Source: Comamonas sp. BIGb0152 (GTDB lineage: Bacteria > Pseudomonadota > Gammaproteobacteria > Burkholderiales > Burkholderiaceae_C). Taken from it: a DNA stretch of 64,000 nt. The notes under the pieces are model-generated. The model was not told the DNA's origin. It worked only from the letters and a program-made list of their open reading frames with translations, and searched no databases. Below, piece after piece: positions 45,711 through 54,214 of this stretch. Numbering within the stretch: the stretch's first letter is position 1; every line of letters begins with the position of its first letter. The translations under genes and the position numbers were made by a program. The stretch lies in contig NZ_JANUDY010000001.1 of NCBI RefSeq assembly GCF_024809975.1, forward strand, positions 310,001-374,000, read 5' to 3'.

Positions 45711-46877
45711 ATGCCTGTCTCATTGCTGGCGCTCGCCGCCGGTGCCTTTGGCATCGGCACCACCGAATTCATCATCATGGGCCTGCTCACCCAGGTCAGC
45801 CAGGACCTGGGCATCAGCATCCCCACGGCCGGCACCCTCATATCCGGCTATGCCTTTGGCGTAGCGATTGGTGCGCCCGTGCTGACGCTGGCCACCCGCC
45901 GCTGGCCGCGCAAATGGCTGCTGCTGGGCCTGATGATGATCTTTATCGCAGGCAATATCGCCGCTGCCCTGGCCCCTACCTACGGCTGGCTGATGCTGGC
46001 ACGCATGCTCACCTCGCTGACCCACGGCACCTTCTTTGGCGTCGGGGCCGTGGTGGCCACCGGCCTGGTCGCCAAGGACAAGCAGGCCTCGGCCATTGCG
46101 CTGATGTTCTCCGGCCTGACCCTGGCGACCTTGCTGGGCGTGCCTGCCGGCACCTGGATCGGCCAGCATTTTGGCTGGCGCATGGCCTTTGCCGCCGTGG
46201 CGGTGATCGGGGTCGTGGCGCTGGGTATTTTGGCTGCGTTTGTGCCCAGCAAGCTGCAGCAGGCGGCGCCGGCCGCTTTGCGCGACGAGCTGTCCATCCT
46301 GTCAAGCACGCCCTTGTGGCTGGGCCTGGGCATGACGGTGTTTGGCTTTGGCGGTGTGTTTGCGCTCTACACCTATGTGGAGCCACTGCTCTCGCAGATC
46401 ACCCAGATGGGCAACACCGGCGTGGCCGTGAGCCTGCTGCTGTTTGGCGCCGGCTCGGCCGTGGGCAATATTGCCGGCGGCAAGCTGGCCGACCGGGGCG
46501 TGGTGCGCGCGCTGTGGATCACGCTGAGCGCCTTGGTGCTGGTGCTGTTGGCAGGTCGCTGGGCCTTTGGCATCTCGGCGACGGTGGCCATGGCCTATGT
46601 CACGGTGCTGGGTGTCGTCGCCTTTGCCACCGTGGCCCCCATGCAGATGCGGGTGATGCAGGGCGTGGGCAGCCAGGGTGCCACCTTGGCCTCCAGCCTC
46701 AATATTGCGGCCTTCAACCTGGGCAATGCGCTGGGCGCCTGGGTGGGCGGCAGCCTGATTGCCGGTGCCGGGCTCCTATCGATCATCTGGGGAGCGGCAG
46801 CGCTGTCGGCCATCGGCCTGGTGCTGGTAGCCATGGGCCAGCGCCGCAGTCCAGCCGCTGCGCTGCGCACGGCCTGA
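45711..46877 (+). CDS. DHA1-type MFS efflux transporter (AraJ/YdhP-like)
   Basis: A 388-residue, 12-helix exporter. Family signs are the opening LAAGAFGIGTTEFIIMGLL, the loop motif region TLATRRWPRKWLL, HGTFFGVGAVVATGLV, and GVPAGTWIGQHFGWRMAF. Related proteins export sugars, nucleosides or drugs; the substrate is not readable. It is divergent from a LysR gene, which suggests inducible expression. Confidence 0.88.
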   Translation: MPVSLLALAAGAFGIGTTEFIIMGLLTQVSQDLGISIPTAGTLISGYAFGVAIGAPVLTLATRRWPRKWLLLGLMMIFIAGNIAAALAPTYGWLMLARMLTSLTHGTFFGVGAVVATGLVAKDKQASAIALMFSGLTLATLLGVPAGTWIGQHFGWRMAFAAVAVIGVVALGILAAFVPSKLQQAAPAALRDELSILSSTPLWLGLGMTVFGFGGVFALYTYVEPLLSQITQMGNTGVAVSLLLFGAGSAVGNIAGGKLADRGVVRALWITLSALVLVLLAGRWAFGISATVAMAYVTVLGVVAFATVAPMQMRVMQGVGSQGATLASSLNIAAFNLGNALGAWVGGSLIAGAGLLSIIWGAAALSAIGLVLVAMGQRRSPAAALRTA

Positions 46878-46938
46878 CACGCAATAAGCGCTGCCTGGCC
46901 CAGAGGGTAACGCTGCCTCGCTCAGGCTAGCGCAGCCA

Positions 46939-47916
46939 TCAGCCCAGCAATCGCGCCAGGGTCAGCAGCGCCAGCAGCAGCATCCAGACCACTACCGAGC
47001 GCCACACCAGGCCCACCACGCTGCGCAGGTGGGCCACTTCCGGGTCACGGCCCGGGGTGGTGGCGCCGTCCCCTTGGATCTGCAAGGGCGCGGCGGCATC
47101 GGCATCACCGCTGCGGGCACGCAAGGCCACACCGCCCAGGCGGATGTCAATGGCACCGGCCGTGGCAGCCAAGATCACGCCATCGTTGTCATTGGGAAAA
47201 TGCTGGGTCTGAAAGCGCCAGCCATCAATGGCTTCTTCAAAGTTACCCACGACGGCAAAGCTCAGCGCCGTCAGCCGGGACGGCAGCCAGTCCACCACCA
47301 TCCAGGCCTTGGCGGCCACGGTCTCGAAAGCGCCTTGCACCAGGGGGGCAGCCTGGGCAGAGGGGCGTGCAAAGCGCGAGGCGTATTCGGCCATGCGAAA
47401 AAACACCGCCCCGGCGGGGCCCAGGCCCAGCGCCGATCCGATGGAGTAACAGGCCAGCACGCCAAACACATGGCGGTGGGCGGCCAACACCGAGTACTCG
47501 ATCACATGGCGCACAATCTCGCGGCGCGGCAGGTCATCGGCATCGACCTGCTGCCAATCGGCCAGGTACTGGCGGGCCTGGTCCTCATCACCCGATTCCA
47601 GCGCGTGGCGAATCCGCGTGAAATGGTGGCTGAACTGGCGGAACCCCAGGGTCACATAAAGCACCAGCACATGCCAGGCCATGGCCAGGGGCCAGCCCAC
47701 CAGGGCCACCAGCAGCCAATGCATGCCCATGGCCAAGGCGGTGGGCAGCAGCACGGCCACACTCCAGGCCAGCCAGCCATGGCGCTGCTCGCCGGCATCC
47801 AGGTTGCGGCTAAGCCATTGCACCCAGGCACGCACGCCGGCATACACCGGGTTGTCACGAGACAGGGATTTGGCCTGCTCCAGCAGCAAGGCCATCAGCG
47901 TAGCGAAAAAACTCAT
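46939..47916 (-). CDS. CobD/CbiB-family membrane protein
   Basis: A 325-residue membrane protein of the CobD/CbiB (and AmpE-related) superfamily. Signs are LSRNLDAGEQRHGWLAW, FRQFSHHFTRIRHALESGDEDQAR, the DWLPSRLTALSFAVVGNFEEA segment that is conserved in CbiB, and a C-terminal hydrophobic helix. True CbiB attaches aminopropanol to cobyric acid, but no cobalamin gene is nearby, so a different role is plausible. It overlaps nothing and is followed by convergent genes. Confidence 0.82.
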   Translation of the reverse strand: MSFFATLMALLLEQAKSLSRDNPVYAGVRAWVQWLSRNLDAGEQRHGWLAWSVAVLLPTALAMGMHWLLVALVGWPLAMAWHVLVLYVTLGFRQFSHHFTRIRHALESGDEDQARQYLADWQQVDADDLPRREIVRHVIEYSVLAAHRHVFGVLACYSIGSALGLGPAGAVFFRMAEYASRFARPSAQAAPLVQGAFETVAAKAWMVVDWLPSRLTALSFAVVGNFEEAIDGWRFQTQHFPNDNDGVILAATAGAIDIRLGGVALRARSGDADAAAPLQIQGDGATTPGRDPEVAHLRSVVGLVWRSVVVWMLLLALLTLARLLG

Positions 47917-47963
47917 GGACGGTGATCATACCGGCTGTGGTGTAACACACAAGCCGTTACAAA

Positions 47964-48710
47964 CTAGGAAGCGGGTGGAAAAGCCAAAAACCGGTACAGA
48001 TTGCGCAGCATGCTGGCCGTAGCCCCCCAGATGAAGCGGTGCTGGCCCGATTCTGGGTCGTCATAGGGCATCGACAGCCAACGCCGACTGATCTCGGGCG
48101 TGTCCAGCTGCTGCCAGCGGTGGTGCGCCGGGTTCATCAAGAACGACAGCGGCACCTCGAAAACCTCGTCCACCTCGCCGGGGTTGGCCTGCAGGCTGAA
48201 GGGCGGCTGCACCAGCCCGACGATGGGCGTCACCTCAAAGCCCGAGCCGGTCGCGTACTCGGGCAGGCGGCCAATCACCTCTACCCGTTCGCGCGCCAGC
48301 CCCACCTCCTCCCAGGCCTCGCGCAATGCGGTGTCGTTGACATCGCGGTCTTCCGGGTCCTGGCGACCACCGGGAAAGGCAATCTGCCCCGAGTGGTTGG
48401 ACAGGCCAGCGCTGCGCTGCGTCAGCAGCACATGCATCTCCTGGCGCTGCACCAGGGCCACCAGCACGGCAGCCTTCGCAGGCGGGCGGTCCGTCCACAT
48501 GCGCTCGCGAAATATCTCGGGCTCGCCGCCTTGCGGGTGTGCCACAAAGGCCTGGCGCAGGTAATCGGCCCGCAAATGGCTGGGTGCCACCGCAGGCAGG
48601 GCCGAATCGACCTGCACCACCAGCGCACGGCGCGGGTCGGTAATGGCGGCGCGCAGCCGGGGCGCAATCGCGGGGGCTGAGGGATGCGGGGGAGAGGAAT
48701 GTTTATGCAT
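47964..48710 (-). CDS. Nudix hydrolase, CoA pyrophosphatase type
   Basis: 248 residues from the ATG at 48710. The Nudix box is complete: GGRQDPEDRDVNDTALREAW and then EEVGL, preceded by HSGQIAFPGG, the pattern of CoA/acyl-CoA diphosphatases (NudL/YeaB). The open frame extends to 48902, but that part crosses the rplS terminator, so the shorter start is preferred. Splits CoA to phosphopantetheine and 3',5'-ADP in characterised relatives. Confidence 0.88.
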   Translation of the reverse strand: MHKHSSPPHPSAPAIAPRLRAAITDPRRALVVQVDSALPAVAPSHLRADYLRQAFVAHPQGGEPEIFRERMWTDRPPAKAAVLVALVQRQEMHVLLTQRSAGLSNHSGQIAFPGGRQDPEDRDVNDTALREAWEEVGLARERVEVIGRLPEYATGSGFEVTPIVGLVQPPFSLQANPGEVDEVFEVPLSFLMNPAHHRWQQLDTPEISRRWLSMPYDDPESGQHRFIWGATASMLRNLYRFLAFPPAS

Positions 48711-48733
48711 AGACAGCACGCGGTGACCCATGT

Positions 48734-48769
48734 AAAAAAAGCCGCCACAGCTTGCACTGTAGCGGCTTT
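48734..48769 (-). terminator. Terminator of rplS
   Basis: A 13-bp stem (48757-48769 with 48738-48750, one G-U) followed on the minus strand by a run of seven T (48740-48734). Confidence 0.92.
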
Positions 48770-48795
48770 CAGCACTGGGCTCTGGTGCAGCGCTA

Positions 48796-49179
48796 TTACG
48801 CAGCTGCCACAGGTGCTGCCTTGCGTGCTGGCAGCTTTTCCTTGATACGAGCCGACTTGCCGCTGCGTTCACGCAGGTAGTACAGCTTGGCACGGCGCAC
48901 ATCGCCGCGGCGCTTGACTTCGATACCGGCGATCATAGGGCTGTAGGTTTGGAACGTACGTTCCACGCCTTCGCCGCTGGAGATCTTGCGCACGGTGAAG
49001 CCGCTGTTCAGACCGCGATTGCGCTTGGCAATCACCACGCCTTCATAAGCCTGCACGCGCTTGCGCGTACCTTCGACCACGTTCACGCTTACGATCACGG
49101 TGTCGCCAGGGGCAAATTCAGGAATGGTCTTGTTCAGGCGAGCAATTTCTTCTTGCTCGAGAATCTGGATCAGGTTCAT
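48796..49179 (-). CDS. rplS: 50S ribosomal protein L19
   Basis: 127 residues from the ATG at 49179 ([12 protein letters not shown]); the longer open frame to 49233 is not family-like. Contains [26 protein letters not shown] and the conserved [26 protein letters not shown] end, with a short Ala-rich tail. Last gene of the rpsP–rimM–trmD–rplS cluster, with its own promoter in the end of trmD. Confidence 0.97.
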   Translation of the reverse strand: MNLIQILEQEEIARLNKTIPEFAPGDTVIVSVNVVEGTRKRVQAYEGVVIAKRNRGLNSGFTVRKISSGEGVERTFQTYSPMIAGIEVKRRGDVRRAKLYYLRERSGKSARIKEKLPARKAAPVAAA

Positions 49180-49311
49180 GGTTTCATCCAACGATCGTAC
49201 GCGCGCCATGAATTTGGCAGCCGCGCCAAGCACGGTGTGCTGGGCATTTGCGGCGTATTGCTTCTCTCACCATTGAAAAAAGCGGCCGTGTAGAGGATCG
49301 TAAAACCGGCA

Positions 49312-49339
49312 ATTATAGCGGTTTTGCCAAATTTACCAA
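49312..49339 (-). promoter_or_regulatory. rplS promoter embedded in the 3' end of trmD
   Basis: On the minus strand TTGGTA (49339-49334), 16-base spacer, TATAAT (49317-49312). The perfect -10 box contains the TAA stop of trmD. The same place can form a stem AAAACCG/CGGTTTT (49325-49302) with the -10 in its loop, a possible weak terminator for trmD. Confidence 0.7.
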
Positions 49340-50089
49340 ATCGGCGCTGGCCAGCAGCTGCTCATCCTTGCGGCTGAGCTGCTTGCGGCCCCGGGCCAGC
49401 TCCAGCAACTCGGGGCGGTTCATCGCCGTGTTGCGCAGGCTTTGCTCACGGCGCCAGCGCTCAATATTGGCGTGGTGGCCCGACAGCAGCGCGGCGGGCA
49501 CCGTCTCGCCTTCCCACACTTCGGGCCGGGTGTAGTGCGGGCAGTCGAGCAAACCGTCAAGGGCGGGGTTGAAGCTGTCGAACTGGTGGCTGCCCTCGTC
49601 ATGCAGCACCCCCGGCTGCAGCCGGGCCACGGCATCGAGCAAAGCCATTGCCGCAATCTCACCGCCCGAGAGCACAAAATCGCCCAGACTCAACTGCACA
49701 TCCACATGGCGGTCAATAAAGCGCTGGTCCACGCCCTCATAGCGGCCGCAGAGCAAGATGGCGCCCTGCGAATCGGACCAGCCCTGCACCTGGGCATGGT
49801 CAATGCGCTCGCCAATGGGCGAGAACAGCACCAGCGGCGCGGGCTGCGCCTCGGCACGTTCGGCGCGGATAGCGGCCAGGCAATCTGCCAGCGGCTGGGC
49901 CATCATCACCATGCCCGGGCCGCCGCCAAAGGGGCGGTCGTCCACCCGGCGGTAGTTGCCGGGGGCGTAATCGCGCGGGTTCCAGCACTGCACGGCGACC
50001 TGGCCGCTGCTATAGGCGCGGCGGGTAACACCCACTTCCACAAAGGGAGTGAACAGCTCGGGGAACAAAGTGATGATGTCAAAGCGCAT
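49313..50089 (-). CDS. trmD: tRNA (guanine37-N1)-methyltransferase
   Basis: 258-residue SPOUT-class enzyme that makes m1G37 and prevents +1 frameshifts. Visible: [12 protein letters not shown] start, [28 protein letters not shown] and the knot segment [14 protein letters not shown], then [22 protein letters not shown]. Followed by a 133-base gap to rplS. Confidence 0.97.
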   Translation of the reverse strand: MRFDIITLFPELFTPFVEVGVTRRAYSSGQVAVQCWNPRDYAPGNYRRVDDRPFGGGPGMVMMAQPLADCLAAIRAERAEAQPAPLVLFSPIGERIDHAQVQGWSDSQGAILLCGRYEGVDQRFIDRHVDVQLSLGDFVLSGGEIAAMALLDAVARLQPGVLHDEGSHQFDSFNPALDGLLDCPHYTRPEVWEGETVPAALLSGHHANIERWRREQSLRNTAMNRPELLELARGRKQLSRKDEQLLASADLVNLAKPL

Positions 50090-50128
50090 AGAAATTCTCC
50101 CCCGAAGCCACGGGCTGGCCCGGCACGA

Positions 50129-50701
50129 TCAATAGTCCGGCTGCCAGTCGACCGTGATGCGTTTGTTGGGCAGCGATACCTCGTCGACAAAGGCGTCGAC
50201 AAAAGGAATCAGGCGCTCCTGCGCCTTGCCGTCTTCTTCATAGGTCAGCACCAGCACCGTCTGCGGACCGGAGGCCATCAGATCATGGACGGTACCCAGC
50301 GCCACGCCTTCGCGGTTGACCACGGCCAGACCCAGCAGGTCCACCCAGTAGTATTCGCCATCCTCGGTCTTGGGAAAATCGGCACGCGAGATGAACACCC
50401 GTGCGCCTCTGAGCTTTTCAGCCTGGTCGCGGTCATCCACGCCCTGGGCCCAGCCGACGATGCCATCGCCATGGAAGCGCGACTGGCGCATCTCTAGTTG
50501 GGCAACGCCCTGGAAATGGCGGCCACCCTTCTCAGGCGGCTGGATAAACCAGATTTTGGACTTGAGCAGGGCCTGCGGATCAGGGCTCAGTGCCACCACC
50601 TTGAACCAGCCCTTGACGCCCCAGGCATCGGCAATGCGCGCCACTTCAATGGCGTCATCGGGCAAGGTGGCGGGGCTTAACAACAACTCGGTAGCGGGCA
50701 T
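50129..50701 (-). CDS. rimM: 16S rRNA-processing factor RimM
   Basis: 190 residues; binds ribosomal protein S19 in late 30S assembly. N-terminal RimM domain (EVARIADAWGVKGWFKV) and a PRC-barrel C-terminal domain (EYYWVDLLGLAVVNREGVALGTVHDL). Lies between rpsP and trmD, but an internal terminator separates it from rpsP. Confidence 0.95.
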   Translation of the reverse strand: MPATELLLSPATLPDDAIEVARIADAWGVKGWFKVVALSPDPQALLKSKIWFIQPPEKGGRHFQGVAQLEMRQSRFHGDGIVGWAQGVDDRDQAEKLRGARVFISRADFPKTEDGEYYWVDLLGLAVVNREGVALGTVHDLMASGPQTVLVLTYEEDGKAQERLIPFVDAFVDEVSLPNKRITVDWQPDY

Positions 50702-50720
50702 GGCAGTTCAACAGGGCAAT

Positions 50721-50758
50721 AAAAAACGGGCCGCAGTGCTTATCGCAACAGCGGCCCG
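50721..50758 (-). terminator. Internal terminator between rpsP and rimM
   Basis: CGGGCCGC/GCGGCCCG (50758-50751 with 50734-50727) with a 16-base loop and six T on the minus strand. It is inside the cluster, so it probably lowers rimM/trmD transcription relative to rpsP. Confidence 0.8.
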
Positions 50759-50804
50759 CATGCACCAATGGTACCTAGGCACCATCGGTGATGAGAGAGG
50801 CAAA

Positions 50805-51059
50805 TTAAGCAGCAGCCTTAGCAGCAGCTTGCTTAGCCAGACGGTCCACGGTGGTGGAAGCCTGGGCACCCACGCTCTTCCAGTAAGCCACGCGGTCCAG
50901 TGCAATGCGCAGACCTTCAACACCGTCCTTGGCCAACGGGTTGTAGAAGCCCAGACGCTCGATGAACGAGCCATCGCGGCGCACGCGCTTGTCAGCAACG
51001 ACGATGTTGTAGAACGGACGGGCCTTGGAGCCGCCGCGGGACAGGCGAATTACGACCAT
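50805..51059 (-). CDS. rpsP: 30S ribosomal protein S16
   Basis: 84 residues from the ATG at 51059, which has an AAGGAA site; the longer open frame lies in the leader. [25 protein letters not shown] and [10 protein letters not shown] are typical; short Ala/Lys-rich tail. First gene of the ribosome cluster. Confidence 0.97.
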   Translation of the reverse strand: MVVIRLSRGGSKARPFYNIVVADKRVRRDGSFIERLGFYNPLAKDGVEGLRIALDRVAYWKSVGAQASTTVDRLAKQAAAKAAA

Positions 51060-51070
51060 AATATTCCTTC

Positions 51071-51117
51071 GGGTGGTTAGTTTTCTTACCACGTTTGAGA
51101 CACGCAACTAGCCACCC
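51071..51117 (-). promoter_or_regulatory. rpsP leader hairpin
   Basis: GGGTGGCTAG (51117-51108) pairs with CTAACCACCC (51080-51071), ten positions with one C-A mismatch, ending 3-4 bases from the AAGGAA ribosome site of rpsP. Possible autoregulatory binding site for S16, or a stabilising 5' structure. Confidence 0.4.
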
Positions 51118-51144
51118 GGCCAGCGACACGCAGTAAAGCCGACC

Positions 51145-51173
51145 ATTATACAAACTTCTTCAGACCATGCCAA
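51145..51173 (-). promoter_or_regulatory. rpsP promoter, overlapping the start codon of the divergent GNAT gene
   Basis: Minus strand TTGGCA (51173-51168), 17-base spacer, perfect TATAAT (51150-51145). The -35 overlaps the ATG (51167) of the divergent acetyltransferase, so the strong ribosomal promoter and that gene's start share bases. Confidence 0.8.
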
Positions 51174-51694
51174 GTGTTCGTTTTAGCAGCCCCGAAGACA
51201 TCCCCGCCATCACCCGCATTTACGCCCACCACGTACGCCATGGAACGGGCAGCTTCGAGACCGATGCCCCCAGCGAAGACGAAATGGCACGCCGGCGTGA
51301 AGAGGTGCTGTCGCGCCAATTGCCCTACCTGGTGGCAGAAGATGCAGATGGCCAGGTGATCGGCTATGCCTATGCCAACTGGTTCAAGGCCCGGCCCGCG
51401 TACCGCTTCTCGGCAGAAGACTCCATCTATGTGGCCGACGGCCAACACGGCCGGGGGCTGGGGCGGCTGTTGATGAACGCCTTGATCGCGCATTGCGAGG
51501 CTGCAGGCGTGCGCAAACTCATTGCCGTCATTGGCGATTCCAGCAACGCTGGCTCGGTCGGCGTGCATACGGCTGCGGGCTTTACGCCCGTGGGCACCAT
51601 GCGCTCGGTGGGCTGGAAATTTGGCCGCTGGCTGGACATTGTGATGATGGAAAAAACCCTGGGCGATGGCGACGCTACCGCTCCCACCCCATGA
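51167..51694 (+). CDS. GNAT N-acetyltransferase (Pat/MnaT-like)
   Basis: 175 residues of the phosphinothricin/methionine-derivative acetyltransferase subgroup: opening SSPEDIPAITRIYAHHVRHGTGSFE, YAYANWFKARPAYRFSAEDSIYV, acetyl-CoA loop QHGRGLGRLLM, and GFTPVGTMRSVGWKFGRWLDIVMMEK. Known members detoxify amino-acid analogues such as phosphinothricin or methionine sulfoximine. The stop overlaps the next ATG (ATGA). Confidence 0.9.
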   Translation: MPSVRFSSPEDIPAITRIYAHHVRHGTGSFETDAPSEDEMARRREEVLSRQLPYLVAEDADGQVIGYAYANWFKARPAYRFSAEDSIYVADGQHGRGLGRLLMNALIAHCEAAGVRKLIAVIGDSSNAGSVGVHTAAGFTPVGTMRSVGWKFGRWLDIVMMEKTLGDGDATAPTP

Positions 51695-52158
51695 CCCGCA
51701 CCATGCGCCGCACCAAGAACAAGACCCTCGCCACCTGGCTGGCCTTTCTGGGCGGCCCGCTGGGCCTGCACCGCTTCTACCTGCATGGCCTGGGCGACAT
51801 GCTGGGCTGGATGCTGCCCATTCCCACGGCGCTGGGCCTTTATGGCATGGAGCGCATTGCCAGCAATGGCATTGATGACCCCGTCAGCTGGTTGCTGGTG
51901 CCGCTGCTGGGTTTTACCATTGCCGCCTGCGCGCTGGTGGCCATCATCTACGGCCTGATGGCACCCGAGAAATGGAACGCACGCCACAACCCCCAGCTGG
52001 CTCCGGACGCCCTGCCCGGCCGCACCCAGTGGATGACGATCTTCGGCATTGTGGCATCGCTGCTGATCGGCACCACCATCCTGATGGCCAGCCTGGCCTA
52101 TAGCTTTGAGCACTATTTCCAGTACCAGATTGAAGAGGCGCGCAAGATTTCGCAATAG
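51691..52158 (+). CDS. TM2-domain membrane protein
   Basis: 155 residues. Residues 10-30 (LATWLAFLGGPLGLHRFYLHG) match the TM2 domain, followed by three more hydrophobic segments and a charged C-terminus. Starts inside the stop of the acetyltransferase gene (four-base overlap), so they are cotranslated. Function unknown. Confidence 0.8.
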   Translation: MTRTMRRTKNKTLATWLAFLGGPLGLHRFYLHGLGDMLGWMLPIPTALGLYGMERIASNGIDDPVSWLLVPLLGFTIAACALVAIIYGLMAPEKWNARHNPQLAPDALPGRTQWMTIFGIVASLLIGTTILMASLAYSFEHYFQYQIEEARKISQ

Positions 52159-52188
52159 CGACAAGTCTGGGCTGGTGATGGCAGCCGC

Positions 52189-53103
52189 TCAGCGCGCTTG
52201 CAGGTGCTGGCGGAGGAACCCAAACACCTGCGTCTCATAAGCCGCTTGCGCAAACTGGTACAGATCCACATGGGCGGCGCCCGGCACCAGCCATAGCTGG
52301 TGGGGCGCATCTGTCGCAGCCTCGGCCATCTGCCGGGTCTCGGCCTCGGGGGTGAAGCGGTCTTCGCTGCCACCGGCCACCAGCAAAGGCATGCCCATGC
52401 CTTTCAAACGCGCGATAGGCCGCAAGCGCTCGGGATCAATGCCCAGCCGCAGCGGCATCTGCCACAGCAACAGCGGTGTGGCCATGCGCGCCAACGGTGC
52501 CAGCGGGCCCAGCAGCGCGCGCACCCGGTTGTCCACTGCGGCTTGCATGGTGGGGAACACGCCCTCCAGCACCACGGCATCGGGCGACTGCGGCAGCTCG
52601 GCCATCAGCAGGCTGGCACCACCCAGCGATACACCAATCACCGCCACTTTTTCGGTCGGCTGCTGCGCCTGCAGCCAGCCCAGTGCCTGGGCGATGCCCA
52701 GCCCTTCGCGGGGGCCGAAGGACAGCATCTCGCCATCGCTCTCACCGTGCGCGGGCAAATCAATCAGCAGCACGCCATAGCCCCGACCGTGCAGGGCCAG
52801 CGCCCGGGGCAACATCGCGCGCCGGTCGGCACGCACGCCGTGCAGCAGCAGCACGGCACCCTGGCCGGGCTCGCCGGGGGCATACCAGCCCCGCACCACG
52901 CCGGGTGCCGATGCGATCTCTACCGCCACCGCGCCCAGCTCTGCGGGCGCTGCACCGATGGGCTGGCGGAAGGGCTGCGCCAGCCAACCTGCCAGCAACC
53001 AGGCCAAGGCCAGCGCCACCAGCAAAAGCACCGCCAGCACAGCAGCCACCCAGGCGAGTGGATGCAGCGGGAAAAACGAGGGGGTCAGCGGTGAATCGCT
53101 CAT
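52189..53103 (-). CDS. Membrane-anchored alpha/beta hydrolase
   Basis: 304 residues: an N-terminal membrane helix (about residues 18-42), then an alpha/beta-hydrolase domain with oxyanion segment LLLHGVRADRR, LIDLPAHGESDG, and nucleophile Ser159 in GVSLGG. The catalytic Asp and His are likely in GGSEDRFTP and GAAHVDLYQ. Substrate unknown (esterase or peptidase-like). Confidence 0.85.
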   Translation of the reverse strand: MSDSPLTPSFFPLHPLAWVAAVLAVLLLVALALAWLLAGWLAQPFRQPIGAAPAELGAVAVEIASAPGVVRGWYAPGEPGQGAVLLLHGVRADRRAMLPRALALHGRGYGVLLIDLPAHGESDGEMLSFGPREGLGIAQALGWLQAQQPTEKVAVIGVSLGGASLLMAELPQSPDAVVLEGVFPTMQAAVDNRVRALLGPLAPLARMATPLLLWQMPLRLGIDPERLRPIARLKGMGMPLLVAGGSEDRFTPEAETRQMAEAATDAPHQLWLVPGAAHVDLYQFAQAAYETQVFGFLRQHLQAR

Positions 53104-53111
53104 GTCGGTCC

Positions 53112-53150
53112 AAAAAAAAGCGGCTGGCAGATCATATCCGCCAGCCGCCT
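53112..53150. terminator. Terminator of the pit transcript
   Basis: GCGGCTGGC/GCCAGCCGC (53120-53128 with 53140-53148) and, on the minus strand, a run of eight T (53119-53112). It lies downstream of pit and just before the hydrolase start. Confidence 0.88.
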
Positions 53151-53172
53151 TTTGGCTATCGATTTGCTAACA

Positions 53173-54183
53173 TCAATAGATCTGCAAGCTGACCCAGTAG
53201 GCAAAGGCTGCCACAAAGGCGCTGGCCGGAATGGTCAGCACCCAGGCCCAGACGATATTGCCCGCCACCCCCCAGCGCACCGCGCTCATGCGCTGGGTGG
53301 AGCCCACGCCTACGATGGCGCCGGTGATGGTGTGGGTGGTGGAGACCGGCACGCCCAGGGCGGTGGCGATGAACAGGGTCATCGCGCCACCGGTTTCGGC
53401 GCAGAAGCCGCCCACCGGCTTGAGCTTGGTGATCTTCTGGCCCATGGTCTTGACGATGCGCCAGCCACCAAACATAGTGCCCAGGCCAATGGCTGCGTAG
53501 CACGAGACAATGACCCAGGTAGGCGGGCTGGCATCGCTGGCCGAGACATAGCCGGTGGACAGCAGCAGCAGCCAGATGATGCCGATGGTCTTTTGCGCAT
53601 CATTGCCACCGTGGCCCAGGCTGTAGGCACCGGCAGACACCAGCTGCAAGCGGCGGAACCACTTGTCGACCCGCCCCGGCGTGGTTCGGCGGAACAGCCA
53701 GGCCACCGCCACCATCATGATCGAGCCCAGCAAAAAGCCGAGCACGGGTGACACGAAGATGAAGGCGATGGTCTTCCAGATGCCGCTGGCGATCAGCGAA
53801 CCCGCACCGGCCTTGGCAATCACCGCGCCCACGATGCCGCCAATCAGCGCATGCGAGGAGCTGGACGGAATGCCGTAGTACCAGGTGATCAGGTTCCAGA
53901 CGATGGCGCCCACCAGCGCGCCAAAGATCACATGCGTATCGACAATGCCCGGTTGGACAATGCCTTTGCCGATCGTCGCTGCCACGCTGAGGTGGAAGAC
54001 AAAGATCGCCACAAAGTTGAAAAATGCCGCAAACACCACCGCTTGGGTGGGCTTGAGCACGCCGGTCGAGACAACGGTCGCAATCGAGTTGGCCGCGTCA
54101 TGAAACCCGTTCATGAAGTCGAACAAGATGGCCAGCGCCACCAGCACGACAATCACCCACAGGGCTGTTTGCATCGGTTCCAT
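53173..54183 (-). CDS. pit: Low-affinity phosphate transporter, PiT family
   Basis: 336-residue inner-membrane symporter for metal-phosphate. Both family repeats are seen: FDFMNGFHDAANSIATVVSTGVL and, in the second half, SLGHGGNDAQKTIGI; also SSSHALIGGIVGAV and VSTTHTITGAIVG. About 31 bases separate it from the upstream DUF47 gene, and the pair is the usual regulator–transporter unit. Confidence 0.95.
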   Translation of the reverse strand: MEPMQTALWVIVVLVALAILFDFMNGFHDAANSIATVVSTGVLKPTQAVVFAAFFNFVAIFVFHLSVAATIGKGIVQPGIVDTHVIFGALVGAIVWNLITWYYGIPSSSSHALIGGIVGAVIAKAGAGSLIASGIWKTIAFIFVSPVLGFLLGSIMMVAVAWLFRRTTPGRVDKWFRRLQLVSAGAYSLGHGGNDAQKTIGIIWLLLLSTGYVSASDASPPTWVIVSCYAAIGLGTMFGGWRIVKTMGQKITKLKPVGGFCAETGGAMTLFIATALGVPVSTTHTITGAIVGVGSTQRMSAVRWGVAGNIVWAWVLTIPASAFVAAFAYWVSLQIY

Positions 54184-54214
54184 GGAAGTTCAGTCTCCTG
54201 CTTGCTGCAACGGA

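Noticed and set aside
46939-47916. Cobalamin synthesis gene cbiB
   Set aside because: Only the superfamily is supported; there are no cobalamin genes nearby, so the specific function is not claimed.
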